DNA of 64,000 bases from Bog-756 sp963701325 (GCA_963701325.1 OY969604.1:2604001-2668000), one strand, 5' to 3'. Shown: positions 43,836 to 52,108, counted from the stretch's first letter. Made by a program: numbers and translations. The notes: generated from the sequence alone by a model not told the origin.

Positions 43836-43923
43836 TCTAGTCACCGTTAGGCACGTTTACCAGGGATTTTGCAGGACTAGGCACGGTTTCTAGTCAGGGT
43901 TCTAGTCACGTACTTGTGACTAG
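43836..43923 (+). repeat. Left arm-type integrase sites (TCTAGTCAC family)
   Basis: Copies of TCTAGTCAC or close variants begin at 43836, 43877 (CTAGGCACGGTT), 43889 and 43901, with an inverted copy GTGACTAG at 43916-43923. The tandem pair 43889-43910 recurs at 55323-55344 with a single mismatch. Five copies near the att core mark integrase/Xis binding. Confidence 0.6.
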
Positions 43924-43959
43924 GGCGCTCAGATTCGTTCTAAGCGCCGATCCGCCCGA

Positions 43960-44145
43960 TTACTCATCAGTACTGCCCGACGGCTTGTCAGGACCACCTA
44001 GCGTCTGTAGCGCCTGCTGCCGAGCCTGGATTACCTGCGACCAGACCTCCGTTTTGCTGGACGTGCTGCTCGCTTCAGGACGCTCGCTGCGACCGAGGAC
44101 TGCAGTGTGGTTGGATCCTCGGTCGCCAACGCGATCTGAGAGCAC
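43960..44145 (-). CDS. Possible 61-aa hypothetical protein
   Basis: GTG to TAA. The C-terminal half (TEVWSQVIQARQQALQTLGG) looks like a real amphipathic helix, whereas the first half is low in information. There is no recognisable domain and only a weak GAAGCAGG before the start. It lies downstream of the XRE gene on the same strand. Reported as possible only. The rest of 43786-44176 holds the arm sites and nothing else I can support. Confidence 0.3.
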   Translation of the reverse strand: MLSDRVGDRGSNHTAVLGRSERPEASSTSSKTEVWSQVIQARQQALQTLGGPDKPSGSTDE

Positions 44146-44176
44146 CCTGCTTCTACACTGCCCGCATGGGCGGCTA

Positions 44177-44410
44177 TCAGTCCGGGCTTTTGCTCCGCTT
44201 CTTTCCCCACAGGGCCTCCGGGTCTGGGACGAGGTCAGACATTTCCACGCCAAGAGCGCCTGCAAGGGACTTGACCGTCCGCATGTGGGGAGTTGTGAGT
44301 CCGGACTCAAACCTCGCAATCGTGGCCCTTCCGACAGTGGCCTTTTCGGCAAGGTCGTCCTGGGTCAGAAATTGGCTGATTCTGGCTGCGCGGAGGCGCT
44401 CTCCGCTCGG
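44177..44410 (-). CDS. XRE-family helix-turn-helix repressor, start codon unclear
   Basis: Read on the minus strand from 44410, the frame gives SGERLRAARISQFLTQDDLA, EKATVGRATIARFESGLTTP and HMRTVKSLAGALGVEMSDLVP, a complete five-helix Cro/C1-type HTH of ~65 residues, ending at TGA 44177-44179. No ATG, GTG or TTG occurs between the preceding TAG (44411-44413) and helix 1. That TAG is the stop of the DUF6602-like gene in the same frame. Either a non-canonical start is used, or the repressor is made by TAG readthrough as a fusion, or one base is miscalled. Likely represses its own module or the element's genes. Confidence 0.65.
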   Translation of the reverse strand, partial: PSGERLRAARISQFLTQDDLAEKATVGRATIARFESGLTTPHMRTVKSLAGALGVEMSDLVPDPEALWGKKRSKSPD

Positions 44411-45211
44411 CTATGGAAGCCGAAGGTTGCGATCGGCCATGAACACCCCTAGGTAGTTCACAATCGGATTAATGAACGAAATCGTCCGACGGGTACTGGC
44501 AGCCAACCAGAAGAGCAAATCACCCAACACCATCTCACTCTCAATCCACGCCCATCCTTGCACCTGCCTACCGTTCTCAAGCCTGACATTGGGATTGTCC
44601 GTGCCTTTACCGAGGTTGGCTGCGAACCCCTGACCAAGCACGAATAGCGCATCAAGTCCTATCGGATTGTCTCCTCGATCCCGGTCATCTGCTGCGAGGC
44701 GGTCGAGAATTGTCTCAGCGGCTACCTGATTATCAAGAGCAATTGCAAAGTATGGGGGACGTACAAAGTACCGATCCTCAGCAGGATTTACGGCTGAGAA
44801 TGTCATGCTTCCCACATCCGAATGCTTCTGCAAGCCCTTGAATCTGTGGGCTTTCGCCAAGGTGTCGGCCAGTTCTGCAGTTGTGAGAACTGACTTCACC
44901 TCACCTGCGGCTGCCACACCTTCCACGATGAACAGACTTGGACCATCTTCGGAAGACGAGAACGGCTGCTGCTCATCTGAGATCACGACGTCCGTTTGAG
45001 TAGATCGATTGCCCAAGGTGTCGATCACTTCACCTTCGCCGACGTCGTATCTTCGGGGCAAGTGAAGCCGAAGAAACTCCCGCACCGCAGTCTCAACGCC
45101 TGATCCTCGGTCTCCAGCTTGACCGAACTTCGCTCGCACCTCGTCGAGACTCGTGCGCAGTTGGGCTTCTTTGATCTGCAAAAGTGTCCGGAGGTCTGGG
45201 GGCTGTTGCAC
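44411..45211 (-). CDS. DUF6602-like protein with PD-(D/E)xK nuclease-type core
   Basis: 266 residues. The N-terminal helix (LQIKEAQLRTSLDEVRAKFG) is followed by REFLRLHLPRRYDVGEGEVID, then STQTDVVISDEQQPF and AAAGEVKSVLTT. The D...E-x-K order fits a restriction-endonuclease-like active site, and the whole resembles the DUF6602 family that often occurs in accessory and defence loci (family recognition from memory). GC is low. The 3' end runs in frame through one TAG into an XRE HTH domain. Divergent from the membrane-protein cargo genes across a ~317-bp gap. A defence or regulatory nuclease role is inference. Confidence 0.65.
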   Translation of the reverse strand: MQQPPDLRTLLQIKEAQLRTSLDEVRAKFGQAGDRGSGVETAVREFLRLHLPRRYDVGEGEVIDTLGNRSTQTDVVISDEQQPFSSSEDGPSLFIVEGVAAAGEVKSVLTTAELADTLAKAHRFKGLQKHSDVGSMTFSAVNPAEDRYFVRPPYFAIALDNQVAAETILDRLAADDRDRGDNPIGLDALFVLGQGFAANLGKGTDNPNVRLENGRQVQGWAWIESEMVLGDLLFWLAASTRRTISFINPIVNYLGVFMADRNLRLP

Positions 45212-45528
45212 GTTGCCTATGCTTTCATTTCCCGTGTCCGCTCACCGATGCCACACACTCAGGCACCATGAAGTCCAGGGGTCTGATTGCCGACTCGCCG
45301 ACAACCTGGTCCGACTCTGCCACTCGTTGGCCTACGCGGGATGTCACGGACTCAAGGGCGATGTAGCGACTGCGTTCCATGATGCGATGCAACCCTGTAT
45401 CCAGTCGGAGCCAGTGTCACCGACCGGCACATTCTGACCGGCGAAGTAAGTGCAAGCCGTAATGACTTCGGAGCTACTCACCGGACTGAAGACACCTGAA
45501 AGGGCCTGCTATCTGAGAGATTGGCCCC
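45212..45528. other. 317-bp divergent intergenic region in the element
   Basis: No gene is supported here. It must hold promoters for the DUF6602-like gene (leftward) and the first membrane cargo gene (rightward). A TATCTG hexamer at ~45509 lies ~20 nt before ATG 45529. An XRE operator would be expected here, but I see no clear inverted repeat. Confidence 0.4.
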
Positions 45529-46122
45529 ATGCGTGAGAACCGATTGGGCCGGTGGTGGGCATTGGCTGTGGCTCTCGTTCTTGGGAGTCTTGGGTGGATT
45601 GAGAGCGGCGGTGGGTCGATCACCTCAGCGGAGCGCATCGCTCCTGCATCTGGATTGCTTGGATTGGGTCTCGGCCTGATGGCTGGACTCTTGATTGGGT
45701 CGAGTCGTCACGGTCGCCTTCACATCGACCACGGACGGTGGGACATGACAACGGTTCGGGATCCGAGGACAAGGCCGGGGTGGGCGTTGAATGGGCCGAT
45801 CTCCCTCACCAACAGCGGTGATTTGGATCTCACCCCAAGTCGGATCTATCTACGTTGGTTGCGATGGGGCAAGTGGCACATCAGGGTCCGGGTGTGTCTC
45901 GGTAATAGGGTCGGAGAGATTCCAAGTGGTCAAGTCCATCCGGGTGGGCAGCCAGGGCGCTTCCCAGTCCATTTCTACGTCCGGGATAAATCCTCACGGG
46001 GGGCACTAGGACCGATTACGGCTCACGTCACGGTACGAGACACCATGCGCCGTCGTCACAGGGGCAAGATTGTCTTTCCTGCGGTACAGCCTGGTCGAGG
46101 TGCAACCACGGACCCGTCGTGA
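45529..46122 (+). CDS. Membrane protein of unknown function, 197 aa
   Basis: Two hydrophobic helices (WWALAVALVLGSLGWI and GLLGLGLGLMAGLLIGSS) near the N-terminus, then a soluble domain rich in Arg, Gly and beta-strands (WALNGPISLTNSGDLDLTPSRIYLRWLRWG). The later VHFYVRDKSSRG and AHVTVRDT segments suggest an Ig-like or beta-sandwich fold. I recognise no family. First of three cargo genes of similar build (short membrane part plus a cytosolic or surface domain). Confidence 0.6.
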   Translation: MRENRLGRWWALAVALVLGSLGWIESGGGSITSAERIAPASGLLGLGLGLMAGLLIGSSRHGRLHIDHGRWDMTTVRDPRTRPGWALNGPISLTNSGDLDLTPSRIYLRWLRWGKWHIRVRVCLGNRVGEIPSGQVHPGGQPGRFPVHFYVRDKSSRGALGPITAHVTVRDTMRRRHRGKIVFPAVQPGRGATTDPS

Positions 46123-46167
46123 TGACCTTACCTAATTCGAAATCCTCAGTGAGCAGGAAGTGACGAT

Positions 46168-46803
46168 GTGTGGGCATTTATCGGTGATCTGATTGTCTTC
46201 GTAGCGCTGCTAGTCACGCTGGTGATCTTCCTCGTTCAGCGGCGCACGTCCGAGAATCTCGAGATTGACTCCACCCTCAGCGCACTAAACGGCGTCCGTC
46301 ACGGAATGCATGAATGGAGTAGATACCACTTTGAGGGAGGCTGGGAAGACGAGAGAGCGCTACAGCGTGCTCATCAGGACTACGAGAAAGTCATGGGCAT
46401 ATTTGACAAAGACAAAGGATTCCAAGTGCCACAGAACTTTCGTGTTCCCAAGGAACCGCTAGTGGCGCTAGTAGAGCATTCCGAAAGTCTCGCTCTTCTC
46501 GATGTCGAATTGCTGAAGGTTGCAAATGAGGCTCTGCGACGGGTGGACCTCTTCAACCAGTTTGTGCAGATGCAAACTGATTTCAACACAATGCACTTCC
46601 ACGAAATACTCGATACGGAGCTAGATACTTCACGGCGGCGCAACATAGCAACATCATCGGAAAAGATATCTCGGTGGATTCACCAAGACGCTATCGGCAA
46701 GGCAGAGTGGTACGACGCACTTATGAAAGTGATGGATAGCAGCATCACAATACTCGCACAGCGAAAGCGCAAGCATTGGTGGTCACGCCGACCTAAGCAG
46801 TGA
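46168..46803 (+). CDS. Single-pass membrane protein with helical cytosolic domain, 211 aa
   Basis: One N-terminal membrane helix (FIGDLIVFVALLVTLVIFLV) followed by ~185 residues that are almost all helical (ENLEIDSTLSALNGVRHGMHEW, EHSESLALLDVELLKVANEALRR) and a basic tail HWWSRRPKQ. GTG start with AGGAAG about nine nt upstream. No family recognised. It lies 45 bp after the preceding cargo gene and was probably co-transcribed with it. Confidence 0.6.
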   Translation: MWAFIGDLIVFVALLVTLVIFLVQRRTSENLEIDSTLSALNGVRHGMHEWSRYHFEGGWEDERALQRAHQDYEKVMGIFDKDKGFQVPQNFRVPKEPLVALVEHSESLALLDVELLKVANEALRRVDLFNQFVQMQTDFNTMHFHEILDTELDTSRRRNIATSSEKISRWIHQDAIGKAEWYDALMKVMDSSITILAQRKRKHWWSRRPKQ

Positions 46804-46859
46804 CCCGAGAAAGAATGCGAGAAGACCTTCGGTAGATCCTGCTCCTTATACTGACTGCG

Positions 46860-47591
46860 CTAATTCTGTCCGGTGATAGTGGGTTGCCAAGCCTCTTTGA
46901 TTTCAAACGAATCGATGTCTCTCAAAATGTCGCTGATCATCACCACTTGATTGACGATGCGCCCATTCAGTCCCACGTAACGAGGCATCTTGGGAATGGG
47001 TGCTCCTATTTGGGCGAACTGCTGTGCCTGTATCAAGTCCACCAAGGCGGAGTCGAGAAGATCGAATACCTCGTCTTGCCATGGTCCGGATTCCCTCAGT
47101 ACCCGCTCCATGTCGGGAATGCGCAAAATCCGTTCCCCACTCGATTTCAAATCCTCAAGCTGCTCTTGCAACAGCTGCCGACGGTCAACCGTTGGCTTTG
47201 GACTCGTTGACACAACCCCCGAGTGCGCTACGACTTCGACCATGGCCGGTTTGCCGATGACTTCCACATCCTGACGACCATCGTCCCAGGCTGTCACCTT
47301 GGCGCTCTCCGTGACTCGGAGAATCGCAACCCGCTCGCCTGTGCGTTTTCGTGATCTTCGGGAGTGAAGAGGTGGGATCACGACCACCAAAACTCCGCCC
47401 ACGATCAGAGCGAAGCCAAACGCCAGCCCGAGCACACCGTGTACGCCGAGCGCCACGGTGGCACCAACGCCTATAGATACCAATCCGGCCTGGAATGTAC
47501 GGTCCTTTTCAAGAGCGGAGAGTATGACCTTGCTTTTGACACGCAGTCGGCGAACAAGCCGAGTCTGTCCGAGTCTCCCTACGATGCCCAT
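46860..47591 (-). CDS. Two-helix membrane protein with cytosolic domain, 243 aa
   Basis: A basic N-terminus (RRLRVKSKVILSALEKDR), two close membrane helices (GLVSIGVGATVALGVHGVLGLAFGF, ALIVGGVLVVVIPPL), an Arg/Lys linker, and then a helical domain of ~130 residues (LLQEQLEDLKSSGERILRIPDMERVL, EVFDLLDSALVDLIQAQQ). No family recognised. ATG 47591 is chosen because TAGCCT lies eight nt upstream (leaderless form). Convergent with the 211-aa gene. Confidence 0.6.
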   Translation of the reverse strand: MGIVGRLGQTRLVRRLRVKSKVILSALEKDRTFQAGLVSIGVGATVALGVHGVLGLAFGFALIVGGVLVVVIPPLHSRRSRKRTGERVAILRVTESAKVTAWDDGRQDVEVIGKPAMVEVVAHSGVVSTSPKPTVDRRQLLQEQLEDLKSSGERILRIPDMERVLRESGPWQDEVFDLLDSALVDLIQAQQFAQIGAPIPKMPRYVGLNGRIVNQVVMISDILRDIDSFEIKEAWQPTITGQN

Positions 47592-47599
47592 AGACACCT

Positions 47600-47605
47600 A
47601 GGCTA
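47600..47605 (-). promoter_or_regulatory. Candidate -10 TAGCCT for the 243-aa membrane gene
   Basis: TAGCCT on the minus strand, eight nt, then ATG at 47591. Confidence 0.4.
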
Positions 47606-47659
47606 CCCACAAGGCAAGAAGGGATCGGCTTCTAAGTGTCGCCCAATCAAGGAGCACTA

Positions 47660-48178
47660 ATGAACAAGTTCAGGAACATTTCAGTATCACGGTGGACTGT
47701 GACAGGAATCGCAGTTTTCGTACTAGCAATCTCAGCCACGTTCGGAGTATTGGCAGTGAGCGCATCAGCGACCACACCCACAGCTGCCACTGCATCGACC
47801 ACAACGCTCTACCAGCAGCAGGGGAATGGTGGTCCGATCAGTTCCACCAGCAACACGGTGGTTTCGCTTTCACCCTACATACCGGCAGGTACCTATCTGG
47901 TTTTGGGAGTCGTTGATGTCCAAATAGGCTCGCTGTCGTCCATCACGTGCACTATCGGCAGCAATGCCTCGGGTAGCACAGTGCGAGGCAACCAAGGGAG
48001 TGCCGCAAACCTCAGCGACAACGGCATACCATCAGAACCCGTAACCGTCGCCTTGAACGCCACGGCAGTCTTGACGAAATCGCTCAATCGGATCCAGTTA
48101 AGTTGCTCGGGATCAAGTGCCTCAGTGAACAACTATTCCGTGACTGAGCAGGCAGTCGCCAAGCTGATTTTGAACTGA
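47660..48178 (+). CDS. Secreted protein of unknown function, 172 aa
   Basis: AAGGAG five nt before the ATG. Signal peptide: NKFRNISVSRW, then VTGIAVFVLAISATFGVLAVSASA with cleavage near ASA-TT. The mature part is Ser/Thr/Asn-rich with predicted strands, two cysteines (SITCTIG, QLSCSG) that could form a disulfide, and no catalytic motif. It resembles small secreted beta-sandwich proteins. Cargo gene of the tRNA-Thr element. Confidence 0.65.
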   Translation: MNKFRNISVSRWTVTGIAVFVLAISATFGVLAVSASATTPTAATASTTTLYQQQGNGGPISSTSNTVVSLSPYIPAGTYLVLGVVDVQIGSLSSITCTIGSNASGSTVRGNQGSAANLSDNGIPSEPVTVALNATAVLTKSLNRIQLSCSGSSASVNNYSVTEQAVAKLILN

Positions 48179-48291
48179 CTCCGAGGATCGACTTCGACTC
48201 AATCCTAAAGGCGTCCCGATTTATGCGGGAGTAGTGTTCGGATATTGCCATGCGGGAAAGGCTCGGTGGCACCAACGATTGGAGGGGTCAG

Positions 48292-49072
48292 ATGTGGGTT
48301 CGGGAGATTCGTGGCGGGAGGATTCTGACGGCGATAGCGGGTAGCGGGAGCATTCTTGCTCGGTGGGGCGGCGTTCAGTGCGGTGCAAGTCGCCGGAGCA
48401 ACAGGGAGCGTGACACCCGAAGCGGTGTGTACCGGCTATCCCCACCTGGGTGTTGACTGGCACGGGTGCGATTTGGAGTATGCGAACTTGGCCGCTCAGT
48501 ACCTCGGTAATGCCAATCTGGCCACCGCCAATCTGTCCTATGCCACGTTGACAGGGACGATCCTGAAGGACGCCAACCTCTCGAATGCGATTCTCACGAA
48601 AGCTAACCTGGGTAAGGACAACTTGAATGGCGTCAATCTAATCGGGGCACACCTGGCAGGCGCTGCTCTCGATGGCGTGTCCTCGGGGGGAATCAAGGGT
48701 GTTCCTGCCGAACTTCCAAAGAACTGGATACTGACGAAGGGTTTCCTCATTGGTCCTGAAGCCAACCTCGACGGGGCCAATCTCACTGGCGACGACCTGA
48801 CGGGAGTCAACCTCTCCGAAGCCGGGTTATCGGGGACCATACTGACTGATGTAACCCTGACGAAAGCGAACCTGAACAACGCGAACCTGATCGGCGCCAC
48901 TATGACTGATACCACTCTGACTGATGCCAGTCTGGAAGGCACCACTCTGAAAGGCGCCACAGGTCTGACGGCGAGCGCAGTTACTGGAGTCACTTGGAAC
49001 GATACGACCTGCCCCGATGGCACTAACAGCCACCGAGACGGGAACACCTGCGTAAACGACTTGACGCCCTGA
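48292..49072 (+). CDS. Secreted pentapeptide-repeat protein, frameshift in signal peptide
   Basis: From about 48450 the frame encodes tandem A(N/D)LXX repeats (YANLAAQYLGNANLATANLSY, ANLDGANLTGDDLTGVNLSEAG, KANLNNANLIGATMTD), the right-handed quadrilateral beta-helix of pentapeptide proteins, with a C-terminal CPDGTNS...C cap. The best start is ATG 48292 (GGAGGGG four nt upstream), giving WVREIRGGRILTAIAGSGSI in frame 1. The hydrophobic core continues (LLGGAAFSAVQVAGA) only in frame 2, after one surplus base near 48355. Without that shift translation from 48292 stops early; a TTG at 48356 alone lacks the charged n-region. Likely exported. Function unknown; some relatives mimic DNA. Confidence 0.75.
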
Positions 49073-49309
49073 ATCTCGGAAACAGTTCGAAGAGACGCTG
49101 CAGACGGAGAAAGCCTCCCAGCACCATCAAGCCGGGAGGCTCTCTCTATGCCTTAACGCACGCAACTGGGGAACGCACGGAGCAGCGCAGGGACACAGGT
49201 GAAGAAAAGAGGCTAAGAAGCCTGTGCCGTGCGGTGTGACTGATCCACGTCTACTTGCCTGGCCTCGTTTAGCCTGCTGGTGCGTCGGGCAAGAGCAAAG
49301 GGGATTGGG

Positions 49310-49810
49310 ATGTTGCGGAAGGCCATGACTGCTGTGTGCGCTCTCTTGATCGCAGCTGCCGTCCTGGGAGCATGTAGCAACAAGGTCAACACAGGGCAGG
49401 CCGTTACAACCACGACGACCGATTCAGCGACCGGAAGCACCACGGCCACCACCGCTCCGGCAACCAACACCACAGTTGCAGCTGTTACTGATGCTTCAGT
49501 GGCACCAAAGGTGTTAGCAATCCTGACAACGCTGGCTAGTAATAGCAATGCGGCCAACAATGACACCAGTGTTAGTCAAGTTGAATCATTGGCAGCCACA
49601 GCATTCAACACGGCTGCTCAGCAGTTGCAGGCACTGCAATACCCGAGTAATGCACAAGCCGATGCAGCCACATTGATCAAGCAGTTCGAAGTGATCAGTG
49701 CGGATGCGGCCGTTGGTAACATCAGTCAGTACGAAACAGATGCAGCCACTGCTCATGCCACTGGTGATTCATTGCGGCATGATCTTGGACTGCCACCGGC
49801 AGCGAGTTGA
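49310..49810 (+). CDS. Lipoprotein of unknown function, 166 aa
   Basis: A type II signal peptide (LRKAMTAVCALLIAAAVLGAC) with lipobox VLGAC, then a Thr/Ser/Ala-rich linker (TTTTTDSATGSTTATTAPATN) and a helical domain of ~110 residues (VAPKVLAILTTLASNSNAANN, ESLAATAFNTAAQQLQAL). ATG 49310 is preceded by AAAGGGGA about five nt upstream. Predicted to be anchored on the outer face of the membrane. It could be a surface-exclusion or uptake factor for the element, but nothing in the sequence proves this. Confidence 0.65.
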   Translation: MLRKAMTAVCALLIAAAVLGACSNKVNTGQAVTTTTTDSATGSTTATTAPATNTTVAAVTDASVAPKVLAILTTLASNSNAANNDTSVSQVESLAATAFNTAAQQLQALQYPSNAQADAATLIKQFEVISADAAVGNISQYETDAATAHATGDSLRHDLGLPPAAS

Positions 49811-49913
49811 TTGGTCAACTATGGAATGCATAACCAACGCCTAGATGACAGCCACACCGCTTGAGTACCGTGCCAGCGCAGTCTCGCATGGTTCCGCCAT
49901 TCCGATCGGATGA

Positions 49914-50537
49914 TCATGCTGCGTCCCTGACTTCGGCAACCCATCGCCGCCATTCGTCTGTAGGCAACGCTGGTGGTTTCCTGTTGATCTGTACACACTC
50001 TCGCCGGTACTGCCGTTGGTACTCTTCGAACAGTGCACATTCCTTCTCGTAGTCTACCTCTCCATAGTTAGAGCCCCGGTAGATGTTTAGACCATTTGGT
50101 GTGACAAAGCCGTGCTTGGGCATGCGAGGTATGTTCGACGGTTCCGGTGGTTTCACCCGCTTAGTGATTGCTGCATCTGAATGCGGTGGTCGGTCATGCC
50201 CACGAGCATCTCGGGCATTGCAAGCGAAATGACTAACTGCAAGCTGCGAGGTGTCGTGCAGCAGCCTTCTTGCTTGACCTTTTGACGTACCAACAACGTT
50301 CGCAACTTTGGTGCCGAGATGATCTATCGATGGCCCTAGTGGCTGATTCCCAGGAAGATCCCACCGAATCGGCGCACCACATCGACAACACGGTTTGTCG
50401 CGGTCTCGACGCATCACAAGGGATCTGGTGGCTTTCCAGCCGGAAGCGCCTCCGGAGCACAGCTGCCTGGCCTCACGTTCAGTCGTGATGATCTTGGCGT
50501 CGTCATGTGCTCGGGCGTTTGGTGATAGGCGAGGCAT
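49914..50537 (-). CDS. HNH-type endonuclease-like protein
   Basis: 207 residues. KPCCRCGAPIRW supplies a zinc knuckle, GPSIDHLGTK the D-H pair, and LAVSHFACNARDARG the second His/Cys-Asn part of an HNH fold. The flanks are basic. HNH proteins in actinobacterial phages and integrative elements serve packaging, homing or defence; here no terminase is present. Coding lies opposite to the lipoprotein and leftward of the RepA region. Confidence 0.7.
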   Translation of the reverse strand: MPRLSPNARAHDDAKIITTEREARQLCSGGASGWKATRSLVMRRDRDKPCCRCGAPIRWDLPGNQPLGPSIDHLGTKVANVVGTSKGQARRLLHDTSQLAVSHFACNARDARGHDRPPHSDAAITKRVKPPEPSNIPRMPKHGFVTPNGLNIYRGSNYGEVDYEKECALFEEYQRQYRRECVQINRKPPALPTDEWRRWVAEVRDAA

Positions 50538-50765
50538 GAATACATTCCCCTTTCGATGGGTTTGGGCAGGTCAGCGCAGTCTTTGTCAAGCGGAATCGAC
50601 CTCTGAGGCAAGGGGAGGGATATCTCAAGTCGGCGACGGTCACCATTAGGACCGGGAAAGGCAGATACGCCCCCCACCTCGGAATGGTGCAACTGGTGCC
50701 GCCCACCGACCGATCTACCTAAGTAGAGAACTGCGCACTTGGGGAGCCAACACTTCGACACAGAG

Positions 50766-50836
50766 CAGAAGGTGCGCGAGCCGTGCGTCACGAGATGGCC
50801 GTAGCGGATCATCGCCCTGCAGTCGCGCACCTTCTG
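50766..50836. repeat. Long hairpin, 14-bp stem, 43-nt loop
   Basis: CAGAAGGTGCGCGA (50766-50779) is perfectly complementary to TCGCGCACCTTCTG (50823-50836). There is no T tract on either side, so a simple terminator is unlikely. Fits a single-strand origin, an oriT or a non-coding RNA. Confidence 0.5.
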
Positions 50837-50935
50837 TTTACAGTCTACCCCATGGCCTAGAAATACCGAAAGGGAGTCTGGTCCTTTGTTCTCAATGCGC
50901 TAACGCCGGATCAGAGGTGCCAGCCTTCTCTCTAA

Positions 50936-51015
50936 CTTGATCTTGATCCGGATCCAGGTTTTGGGACTATCTGGATCAGGATCAAGTAGACACTCTCCAA
51001 CAGGACTTGATCCGG
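50936..51015. repeat. CTTGATC iteron-like cluster with 16-bp inverted repeat
   Basis: CTTGATC occurs at 50936, 50942 and 51006 on plus, and as GATCAAG at 50980-50986. The arms 50942-50957 and 50971-50986 pair in 15 of 16 positions across a 13-nt spacer. It ends 1 bp before the repA stop. Confidence 0.5.
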
Positions 51016-51016
51016 G

Positions 51017-52108
51017 TTAGTCCTGCTCGACACTTGATAGGTCTATCGCCATCGGCGGTGATTCGTCCGGAAGCTGCCAGTAGGTCAACCGTCCGGACTT
51101 CGTGACTTTGACTCCCATTGCGTTCGCTGCACGTTTTAAGGTTGCTTCCGAGATGCCATCAGCTTTCGCCCAAACTTTGTACGCATCGGACATCATCGGT
51201 GTGTCTGTCAACTGATCGTGCAACCACTCTTTGGCTTCTTCTAGTCGATCAGGTTTCGGACCTTTCGGACCTTTCGATTCCGTCTGCTTGAGCAGTGCGT
51301 TGATGGATTCATCTAGTTCTTCTCCCCATTCGATTCGACCAGCTGTTACATCCTTCTGCTTCTTCTCATCGAATCCGACTACTTCGGTCACAATGCGAAA
51401 CGACTGCGATGGAGCGTTGCCACCAAGATTGGACTTGGGTCTACCAATCACCTGAACGTCTTCGTCTTCTGGATCTTCAATCACATAGAGCACCGAGCGT
51501 GCAACGGCTGTGAACGCTCGTGATCCCATGATCCGTGACAACGCATCCGTTCCTGAACCTTTGTTGACATGGATGATTCCCAACACCGAGCATTCACACT
51601 CGTGTGCTAGTTCCACCAAGGGTTCGAGTGCCTTACGTACCTCGGCATCCTTATGTGTGTCCAAGCGAATATCTAACCGAGACAGCAACGGATCGAGGAT
51701 GATCAACCGAACGTTGCGCTCTTGGATCGCGTCATGCAGTAGGACAAGGTCAATCGGTAGGGTCACCTCGTCTTTGTACTCTTCTTCATCCTCGACGGTT
51801 ACTTGCACAGTTACCTGCACAACTTGTGTGAGATCAGCTTTCGCAGCCATGAGCCGAGGGACAATGGTGCGGTCTAGTGCGTCCTCGGTGGCAACGATGA
51901 TCGTTCCACTTGGTTGGTCGTAGAAGTCTCCCGCAAGATCCCCACGGGACAGCTGCGCTGCCAGTTCGTAGGCGATGGTTGACTTTCCGCCACCTTCCCG
52001 ACCAGCAAGCAGCGTTAGCTCACCCTCCGGTATCCGTTGGTCCCATACCCAATCCGTTGAGGCTGGCGGAATCTGGTCTAGTTGCGTGATTTTCAGTTCA
52101 CGAGACAT
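51017..52108 (-). CDS. RepA-like AAA/RecA-type replicative ATPase
   Basis: 363 residues with Walker A LLAGREGGGKSTIAYELA, the AAA_25-type block TIIVATEDALDRTIVPRL, Walker B VRLIILDPLLS and a sensor GIIHVNKGSG. It ends in a winged-helix-like domain (AYKVWAKADGISEATLKRAANAMGV). This matches hexameric RepA/RSF1010-type helicases and phage ATPases of the same group. The N-terminus of MSRELKITQLDQIPP overlaps the upstream gene by 11 bp. With the iteron-like repeats just downstream it probably drives replication of the excised circle. Confidence 0.82.
   Translation of the reverse strand: MSRELKITQLDQIPPASTDWVWDQRIPEGELTLLAGREGGGKSTIAYELAAQLSRGDLAGDFYDQPSGTIIVATEDALDRTIVPRLMAAKADLTQVVQVTVQVTVEDEEEYKDEVTLPIDLVLLHDAIQERNVRLIILDPLLSRLDIRLDTHKDAEVRKALEPLVELAHECECSVLGIIHVNKGSGTDALSRIMGSRAFTAVARSVLYVIEDPEDEDVQVIGRPKSNLGGNAPSQSFRIVTEVVGFDEKKQKDVTAGRIEWGEELDESINALLKQTESKGPKGPKPDRLEEAKEWLHDQLTDTPMMSDAYKVWAKADGISEATLKRAANAMGVKVTKSGRLTYWQLPDESPPMAIDLSSVEQD

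Larger units (their letters stand above)
50538..51016. other. 479-bp non-coding, origin-like region
   Basis: No gene is supported here. It contains a 14-bp perfect stem with a 43-nt loop (50766-50836) and a cluster of CTTGATC repeats with a 16-bp inverted repeat (50936-51015), lying directly 3' of the RepA-like gene. This composition suggests a replication or transfer origin, or a structured RNA. Confidence 0.5.

Noticed and set aside
43836..43923. Repeats as a tiny CRISPR array
   Set aside because: Units are 9-12 nt with no unique spacers of constant length and there are no cas genes; position and duplication at the other end fit integrase arm sites.
43916..44452. 178-aa plus-strand frame at the left end of the tRNA-Thr element
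   Set aside because: It runs antisense to a clear XRE helix-turn-helix coding region and starts inside the arm-site repeats.
50414..50830. 138-aa minus frame in the origin-like region
   Set aside because: It overlaps the HNH gene start, begins inside the 14-bp stem, and shows no domain or ribosome site.
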